Part shown: one piece after another, positions 56,367 to 64,000 of the stretch | How positions within the stretch are numbered: the first letter of the stretch is position 1 | Layout: each line of letters opens with the position of its first letter | Assembly (NCBI GenBank): GCA_947179395.2 | Contig: OX359289.1 | Location: 2,918,501 to 2,982,500 of the forward strand | Direction of reading: 5' to 3' | Source: Pulicaria dysenterica | Lineage: Eukaryota > Streptophyta > Magnoliopsida > Asterales > Asteraceae | Length of the DNA stretch: 64,000 bases | Notes under the pieces: generated by a model | What the model was told of the DNA's origin: nothing | What the model saw: the letters and a program-made list of their open reading frames with translations, nothing else | Databases searched by the model: none | Position numbers and translations under genes: made by a program

Positions 56367-57166
56367 TAGGGATGACAACGGGGTCGAGAGTATTGGGGAT
56401 CGCTTTTCCCATCCTCATCCCCGCTTCACATCCCAGTCCTTGTCCATGTCCCCATCCCCGCCAGGAAATTGATTTGCATCCCCATCCTCGTCCCCGTCGG
56501 GTTTCGGGGATCCCCGTAGGGAATCGGGGATTTCTTTGTCTACAAAATCAATTTTTCTATATAGATATACAAGAGAATTTTCATACAAAACTAGAATTAC
56601 GAATCTAACTTAACCTTTCCAATCGGTATACATCAAAATGTAATCAATCAAATATTGTAATAGTTTCGTATAATAAATAATGTTCTTGATAAAAGACACA
56701 ATATATTTAGTAAATTGTTCTATAAGACACATAACATTATCAATCAAATAGATGATTTCTCTAACATATGACCATGAAAGACGCTTATAATTCTTTTAAG
56801 ATAATTTTACAAAAACAATGTTAGTAATTTCATCGTATTAATTTTGTTGTTGTATATATTTAATAAATCGAATAAAAAGATCATGTATATTCAAAGAAAA
56901 AACAATCTTATTGATGTGTATATTATGTAAGAAAGTTAAATTAAAGTACATATTTATATGAGAATTTGACTTTAAAAATTATATATATGTATGTTATGTA
57001 CGGGGTCGGGGAACCGAAGGGTATCCCCATCCCCGCCCCCATCCCAGTTTTTAAGTTCGGGAGATCCCCGTCCCGTCCCCATCTCCGGTCAACTCGGGAA
57101 TTCCCCGATCAAATCGAGGTCGGAGAACGGGTTGCCCAACGGGTGCGGGATCTTTTGCCATCCCTA
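56367..57166. mobile_element. hAT-type element rich in CCCCATCCCC words, copy 1
   Basis: Ends TAGGGATGACAACGGGG at 56367 and TAGGGATGGCAAAAGATCCC on the minus strand from 57166. Flanking 8-mers TTTAAAAC and TTCAAAAC differ by one base, an aged 8-bp duplication. GC-rich arms of repeated ccccatccccg enclose an AT-rich centre. No transposase. Confidence 0.8.
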
Positions 57167-57174
57167 TTCAAAAC

Positions 57175-58470
57175 TATGTAGAGTTAGAAGGTTTTAATTT
57201 TAAATAAAATAATTATTTCTTTTATCCTTTGTAACACGTCAGTTGCCTTTTCTCTTATCAATATATATCAAGTAGTATAAATTTAGGTTCATACATTCAC
57301 GCTATTAGCATCCTCTCAATTTCTTTTCTAAAAGGGTTGAAGCCATATGTTGAGAAAGAAGAGACGATTATATTTCCATCCTTTAATGTCATCCATTACT
57401 CTACACAGAGAATGGATGCATATAGTCTTATACTCTCTTAAGAGTTCAACCTCATTTTTCTAGTCAGAGAGGTTTGTGATGATCTAACATGTTTATTAAA
57501 TGTCATGCTATATTTAAAAAACAAGAATAATAAAGAAGATGGAGCCATTCACACTAGGGTGAAGTGTATGAATATGACATAATGGCCCCAATTGACAAAT
57601 GGGCAGTGAAATAAAGCTATTTTTGCTTACAAAAGTCTACAAAAAAGTACTTTTTCTGGCACAAAAGTGAAGTTAATGTGCTTTCAAAGCCAACTCAAAA
57701 TCCTCTCTAATTTTTATCGTCTTTTTCTTTACTTTATGAAGATTACTACAAGGTATATATTCAATTCTTAGGCATTTGAGCATATGCATGAACATGAAAT
57801 AAAAAGCTACAAAAAGGTTATTATAGCATTTTTTTTAAAATTGTATACATCTTTTTCTAGAAGAAGAAAAAACAAGATTTTGCCTTCATATTCGTGGTTG
57901 TGAATATGTGTTATGATATGTTCCATCATATATAAATTTAATCTCAATACCAGTGGAAGATCATGAAAGTTCTTTAATATGTATTTGGATCATTGAAACT
58001 GTGGAATCTTTGCAAGTTCTTTAATCTCTCCACCTATTTTCTAGTACTTTTGATATGTATTTGGCCTTGTAAACACTTATGTCCTTGCCTTCTAGCATCT
58101 TTGCTACTATTTCTATTTATGATATTTCGACTTTTCGAGTTCGCTAGGAGGGGTGATGGTAATGCCAAAAATTCTTCTTAGTATAAACTTTTGTGTTGTC
58201 GTTCAAAAAAACTAAGTGTAGATTTACTTATACAAGGTCTCAAGTAACTTTAATGGAATGCCTTCATTTAATCCAAATATCGACAAGATGTAATCAAAGC
58301 ACTATCACAAGTATTAGTACATAAAAATAAAATTACGCACATGGAGTCATGGACCATGCCTCAATGTTCTAAATGGACTTCAGTTAACATAATGACTCTA
58401 AAGTAGAACATTAATAAAAACATTACTTAATCTTGTTTGGACGAGTGTTTAAAGATAGAATGTACACAGT
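57175..58470. other. AT-rich intergenic region
   Basis: No gene or repeat structure recognised. Confidence 0.5.
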
Positions 58471-58559
58471 TATTGTTAGCTACTTAATGATTTAATATTG
58501 CTTGTTATTAAATATTTGTAATTGTAATTAACAATATGTAAATAGAATATTTGTATAAG

Positions 58560-58860
58560 CTATAGCCACCACCGCCGACCGGCCAAAAACCGTTGACGGC
58601 CAACTGCCGCCGTCCACCGCCGTCACGTGACGGAGAACTGCTTGTAACCGCCGGTTAACCGCCTCGTCGGAGGCTTATAAATGTAAGACGAGATGTACAT
58701 TTCTAGATGCGGTGTGTGTGGTTCCCGGTGCCCTTTGTGGTGTCCGGATTTGTACCAAATATGTACAGTAGATTTCAACATTAATAAAGATGAGAATTTG
58801 TGAGTTTGTATGTGTGATTCATGTAGATCCAGTGTTAATGGGACCAAGAGTTATAACTCT
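58560..58860 (+). promoter_or_regulatory. GC-rich promoter-like segment with palindromic G-box
   Basis: CCGTCACGTGACGG at 58620-58633 is a perfect 14-bp palindrome with a G-box core. A second palindrome CGGTTAACCG follows near 58652. TTATAAAT at 58675-58682 is a TATA-like box and AATAAA lies near 58790. This order resembles a solo LTR or small transcription unit, but LTR ends and primer site were not found. Confidence 0.3.
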
Positions 58861-59272
58861 TTTCGAGAATGGTAAAGCGAATGATTGTAAAATAACTAGA
58901 TTAAAAAATTACATATAAAAACAAAGGATAATGTATATATTACACTAATCAACAACATACATGCCAATATACAACTATGATATTCTTTTTTTAAGTCCAT
59001 TAAATTTGTCATCTTTCCATGTTTTCCTCTACAAATCAAAACCCATACATCTCTTGAGTGGTTTCTTGGAAACTTAGTATCTAACTTGGCAGTTGTAGTT
59101 TTTGGGAGCAAGATCCTTATATCAAGGAGAGGTGCATTCAAATCAAGACAAAAAATTCCATTTTCCAACTGTTTTGGAGTCTTTAAAGGAACTTTCTTTT
59201 CCTTCAATGCACTAGTTTTAAGTGAAGAAATCCCAGATTTGATTTGCTCAATTTGTTCCTTAATCCTATGTC
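58861..59272. other. 3' flank of the PIN gene
   Basis: Lies just downstream of the PIN stop codon and probably includes its 3' UTR. Open frames here do not match a family. Confidence 0.5.
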
Positions 59273-62200
59273 TCACAAACCAAGAAGAATGTAGTAAACG
59301 AGAGTTATTGGTAACGCAATCAGCATTCCAAATATCACCCTGTAAAATTATAAACCAAACAAAGGTTAAATTTAAAAATGGAGCAGATGATAAGAGAGGA
59401 TTAATGAGTATTAGTTTGTACTTACGCAGTACTAAGGATTGTAGGATGAACGTTGTATTCCTTGGCGAAAACAAATGGTACGATCCCTTGTGGAAGCGCC
59501 GCCTGTGGTCATTTATTCGATAATTGATCATTAAATTGTTAAATAATGAAAATGTAGGTAGTAATGAAAATAGATAAGAAGAGCATGCAATTAACTGTAT
59601 GTATATTAAAGATGGAGGAGGTTTAAAGATATATGATTAAAGATGGCCGGAGGTTTAATAAATAAATTAGGTACCTGGACGATGGCGACATGGAGGAGGG
59701 TACCACGGAGGCCAACAATAATAGAGGCGGCAGCCATGACAGCCGGTCCTGTTAAAAATCTAACAGCCATTGAAAAAGCAGCGACTGAGTTTCCACATGC
59801 TATTACCTTTGGTTGAAGCGCCATGAATAGACCTTCAAAACGAATCATATATTATAACTAACAATCCCATTCAATTCATTCCTACCTACACTTTTATATT
59901 ACACTACCTACGTACATATATATATATATATATACAGCTTCTTCAGTTTCATCTTCTAATTCTTCATTTAATGTAAGTGTACGTACGTACAACTATTATT
60001 ATAAAATCTTACACGCAGATTTGACATCATAAATCACCATATATATATATGTATTGTTTATTTTCTTAAAATGAAAAGAAAAGCAAAGAATTGAACCCAA
60101 CGACATGATAAGATTGATTGATAGTTAAATCTCTAATCTAAAAGATGTACCCACTACTCTCTATTCATCAATCATTACGCTCCCGATAAATAACAATCAT
60201 TTCTTTTCTTTTCTTTTTTAAATTTATATTATATCTGAAAAATGCTACGTGATTTAGACATCATCATACTCGCAAGCTGCTCTTTAAATTAAGGGTATTT
60301 TAGATATTTAAATATTTTTATTTTATTTCGTATTTAAAGGGTTGTAAATGTAACCATCTATTATGTTAACAACTTAACATCCCCATATTATATTATTACT
60401 ACTAAAAAATTGATAAAATAATCATTAAAAAACCTCACCTAAGCTAAACATGGCCATTCCAAGACCAGCATCCGAGAGTATTGAGATAGATTTTTCTATT
60501 ATTTTTGGCATTGCCACATGCCACCTGTCATCATCAAACTAGTTAAAAAACATATATATTTATAGCTCTTATATACATACTAAATTATATCTTGCTTTAG
60601 AAAATCACGTTATTCAATATTTTGACTTGACAAACAATGTATATTGTTCCCCCAATCTTTTATCAGTCTCATTTTTTAGAATTAAAAAAAAAACAGACAT
60701 TTTTATTAAAAAACAAATTATAGTCAAAGTGTACGAAATATATTAATTACCTGAATGAAACAAGAGACCAGATTAGACCAATGAGACTTGAATACGTGTT
60801 CGGGTTCCGGATAAGCTTTCGCCACACCATTATCAAGATTAATCGGGTCATGACACTCGCCGGCGGCATCAGTTTTCCGGCATTTCCCTCAGCAACAGGT
60901 ACCTCCGCCGTAGAGCTTGAACCCAGTTTCGTTAACCCAACTGAACCTTCTTTCTCCCTCTCTTCATCTCCGTCTCTGCCACCTCCGAAACTGAATTCAT
61001 CCCGCCGGAATTCCCCGCCTGTACATTATCCGGCATTATCATCAGATCAACGTCATGAATTAATTCAATTCCAGAAAAGTTTTTCTAATATACCTTTTGT
61101 TTCGGGGTGCTCGGAGGAGACAACCATCCGTATTTCCTTAGCGTCGTCATGATCGGGTCGATTTGAGTGTTCCGTCGTCGCTCCGAATTCAGTACCACCG
61201 AACACGTGCAGTCCACCGGCTTCGGAAACCGGCGAAGCGCTGGAGCTCCAGACGAACATATGGAGTTCTTTGTCGTCATTTTTCGCCTTGGTTTGTGACA
61301 CATTAAGCTGCGCCGCCGTGTGTGTTGGTTGTAGGTTTTTTGCTGTTTTCGTCACCGTAGATGTAATTTCCGGGTTCGGAGCCGGGTAAGAACCGAACCG
61401 AGGAGAATTTAATGGTCCGGGAGCAGTACTCTCCTCAAAATTCGACGGCCGAGGTGTTGGACCTCTCGACGACTGAACGGAATACATTTCCGCCGGACCA
61501 AAATTAGATAACCGGCCACCGGGAAACCCCATCATAGAGTAGAAATCAGAGTGATTAAAATTCGATCCTCTTGGAGTCTGGTTTCTCGACGAGCTTAAAC
61601 TATAGATCTCTGCCCCTGTCAGATTCGACGGCCGTGGAGTCATTCCGGTTAGCCCAACCGACCTTCTAGAAACATTAGATTTCCTCACCGTCACATGAAG
61701 CTTCCCGTCGTCTCCGATCTCAGCATCGGTTTCCAGAAAATCATGGCCGTCAAGCGATACGACGTCGGATTCCACCTTGAACGACACAATCGATGCGGCG
61801 GTTTCGGGGAACTGTTCCATGATCAGTATCTTAGCCCCACGGTATTCGAACAAAAACAACAGTAAAGTGTACCAAATTATACACTGCAGCACCACCACCT
61901 GCACCATCAACGACCCCGAGTATTCACCGTACATCGCAATCAGCAACGGAATCCCCATCACCAGAGTGTTTGGTAGCGTCGAGAGTGAGAAAATCGTAAT
62001 CATCCATTCTAAACTCCCGTTTTTTGTAAAATTCGCCCAAATTCCGAGTACCACCAGCATGATGATCTTCTGGAGGGTATCGGCGGCGATGAACCGGAAG
62101 TTCATCTCGTAGGGATTATTCAGAGAAATGAAGTGAAACGAGAGAAGAGGAACGGCGAATATAGCGACGAAGCGGTTGATGCCTGAGCACTGATCGGGGG

Positions 62201-62303
62201 AAAAGATCTTCCACCACCGTACACTTCCGTAAGCGAGAATCATAGCGACGTATAGCGGCACCATCGCCGCCATTACGGTGTAGAAGTCATGCCCGGTAAT
62301 CAT
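59273..62303 (-). CDS. PIN3: PIN-type auxin efflux carrier, long PIN3/4/7-like
   Basis: Exports auxin across the plasma membrane. Minus-strand coding exons 61094-62303, 60751-61018, 60439-60524, 59675-59832, 59426-59502 and 59273-59339 join in frame to 621 residues, normal for long PINs. All introns are GT-AG. Residues 1-155 hold the N-terminal membrane bundle (MITGHDFYTVMAAMVPLYVA, LNNPYEMNFRFIAADTLQK, STLPNTLVMGIPLL). The hydrophilic loop has three TPRxSN motifs (222-227, 243-248, 283-288), the PINOID-kinase type sites, and the NFNHSDFYSMM motif of the PIN3/4/7 group. After the loop come RLILIMVWRKLIRNPNTYSS, ALQPKVIACGNS, RFLTGPAVM, LPQGIVPFVFAKEYNVHP and the ending LVYYILLGL. The subgroup symbol is an inference from the loop motifs. 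Confidence 0.95.
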
Positions 62304-62734
62304 TACGGCTTACAGATCTTTTACCGGCGACTGGTAGATAAAAGTGCAAATTGAAGTAATAAAGCGACAGATTTCTGTATCAAATTCTCGAATTGCCGGC
62401 TAATGTCTGTGACAGTGATGACTGATTGAACAAATTAACAGAAAGAACAGATGGATAGAGAGAGAAACTGATAAGATATGGCCATGGAGGAGTTAGAGAG
62501 AGAAAGTGATTGAGTGAATGGTGTGGTTGAAAGATAGTGTGTATGGAAGAAGGTATATGTAGGTGAATAAATGTGAAATAGGATGTGTAATGTCCACGTG
62601 TAGTTTGTGTGATTTGACTTAATCGTTGACTACAAAAACGGGTTGGGTCGGGTAGGTTCGGATTCGTATTCTTTTACCTTTACCCACGTACGACTACATA
62701 AGTGAAGTCTTTGAAAATATCAAAAAGAAAAAGG
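62304..62734 (-). promoter_or_regulatory. PIN leader and upstream region
   Basis: The minus strand upstream of the ATG has a CT-rich stretch (62450-62500) typical of a plant leader. A G-box core CACGTG lies at 62595-62600, about 295 bp upstream of the ATG. The next 140 bp end at a hAT-type element, so the proximal promoter is short or contains that element. Confidence 0.4.
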
Positions 62735-62742
62735 ATCCAGTT

Positions 62743-63345
62743 TAGGAATGGCAACGGGGCGGGTTCGGGGCGGGTTTTGGTCGCCCCGTCCCCGAACCCG
62801 AAATGAAAACCCGTCCCCGTCCCCGCCCCGTTCCCCGTCGGGGATTGTTTCGGGGCACCCCGTCGGGGCGTATGTCAAACCCGACCCCGAACCCGAACCC
62901 GAAAAATCCCCGAACCCGAAAAATCCCCGAACCCGAAAAATCCCCGAACCCGAACCCGAACCCGAACCCGAAAAAACTTAATTAATATATAACTTAAAAC
63001 AACATAAGTATTATCATTTAATAAAAAACTTCATCATTTTAGAAACTTCTTTATTAATATATATACAACCGTGCACTTTGTATATTCATATACATTATTA
63101 TATACATAAATATATAAAATATATATGTATATAAATATATAAATATATAAAAAATATATATATAAACATATATCAGGGCGGGGCGGGGCGGGGATAGTGT
63201 GCCCCGTCCCCGAACCCGAACCCGAAAAATCCCCGAAAAAAATCTCCGAACCCGACCCTAACCCGAAAACATCATCCCCGACCCGACCCCGAAACTAGTC
63301 GGGTTCGGTTTTCCCCATCGGGTTCGGGTTGTTTTGCCATCCCTA
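62743..63345. mobile_element. hAT-type element rich in CCCGAACCCGAA, copy 2
   Basis: Ends TAGGAATGGCAACGGGG at 62743 and TAGGGATGGCAAAACAACCC on the minus strand from 63345. The exact 8-mer ATCCAGTT flanks both sides (62735-62742, 63346-63353). GC-rich arms of tandem CCCGAA units enclose an AT-rich core. Same family as 56367-57166. It lies about 440 bp upstream of the PIN start codon. Confidence 0.88.
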
Positions 63346-63353
63346 ATCCAGTT

Positions 63354-64000
63354 TCCTCTGCTAAATTCTTTCAAAAGGAACCTAAGATTTTTTTATTTAG
63401 ATTTTAGCTTACTAAAATATATCGTATCTTGTTATTTTATATATTTATTTTTATATTTAATGTATTGGATTTTTAAAAATTACTATTTAATATATTAAAA
63501 AAAATATTTGAATAAGTAAGCGGTTAATTTGACCATCTTTTGCTACCAAAGTCACCTTTTTACCATCTCTTTTACTAGGTACAAATATGTCCGTCATGTT
63601 TCTTGCAAGTCTCCAAGACATAAAACATTTTTCACTATAAGTAATTATGTCACGAGATATTGTAAAGTGATAGCAATAGACGATTGAAGAGACATAAGAT
63701 GTATCATAGAAGTAACCCTATCCCGATAAAGATACCTGTGACATTCAAGTGTCCAGAAACATTAGGATAACCGGTAGTAATATGTTATTACAAACTATAT
63801 TGCACTACATTGTATAAAAATTAATTATATAACCTATACATTACTAATGGTATATATAAATATATAATCTCTATCTAGATATAAATAAAACACTAATTTG
63901 GATAATCAATCATTTCCCTTTGTTCTGGTAAAATTAAATCGCACTCATCCATTTATATTGAATATTCAATTAGGAGTCAAAGTTCTTATATCAAAATTAT
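63354..64000. other. AT-rich right edge
   Basis: No gene or element recognised to the end of the window. Confidence 0.5.

Noticed and set aside
58896..59531. Minus-strand ORF of 211 codons
   Set aside because: It overlaps the last two PIN exons in another frame; the true PIN frame is confirmed by its conserved C-terminus and splice sites.
60781..61152. Plus-strand ORF of 123 codons
   Set aside because: It is antisense to PIN exons 1 and 2 and reflects their GC-rich coding content.

Overview
This is nuclear DNA of a flowering plant, most likely a eudicot. The evidence is the strong AT bias, genes with short GT-AG introns, plant-specific families (PIN auxin carrier, NIP aquaporin, a HisRS with the long plant N-terminal extension) and a dense load of plant transposons (copia, CACTA, hAT, MULE, Tourist-like, Helitron-like, TRIM). 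The species cannot be fixed from the window.

Four apparently functional protein genes are present: a small secreted proline-rich/extensin-like protein (30943-31374, +, single exon); a NOD26-like aquaporin (35857-37061, -, four coding exons, one intron with a GC donor); a cytosolic-type histidyl-tRNA synthetase (43819-47904, +, seven coding exons plus a 5' UTR exon); and a long PIN3/4/7-type auxin efflux carrier (59273-62303, -, six coding exons). They are single genes, unrelated in pathway. The exon models were built by hand from splice sites and preserved reading frame, and each gives a protein of normal family length.

Layout. 1-4474: a copia retrotransposon (-) running off the left edge, with deletions in the protease and RT regions. 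4475-15500: transposon debris holding two pseudogenes, a clade-E-like PP2C cut by a TRIM and an alpha/beta hydrolase lying between Helitron-like ends. It also holds a Tourist-like MITE containing a hAT-like element, and a hAT MITE with an exact 8-bp target duplication. 16094-17106: a MULE-like MITE with a 9-bp duplication. 17188-25979: a complete 8.8-kb CACTA element with a 3-bp duplication, broken transposase genes, and a 0.9-kb Tourist-like MITE in a transposase intron. 26-31 kb: small MITEs, a Helitron-like 3' end and a perfect palindrome. 31.9-33.7 kb: decayed copia RT/RNase H fragments with a duplicated tail. 39589-42475: a hAT element whose 5' part is replaced by an inverted copy of its own 3' part. 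49.7-56 kb: Helitron-like ends, long TA microsatellites and gene-poor AT-rich DNA. 56.4 and 62.7 kb: two related CCCCGAAC-rich hAT-type elements.

No wholly new biochemical system is evident. The most unusual items are the palindromic hAT element, the PP2C/TRIM and hydrolase/Helitron gene-fragment cluster at 7.3-11.7 kb, MITEs that sit inside TA microsatellites, and several nested insertions with readable target duplications.
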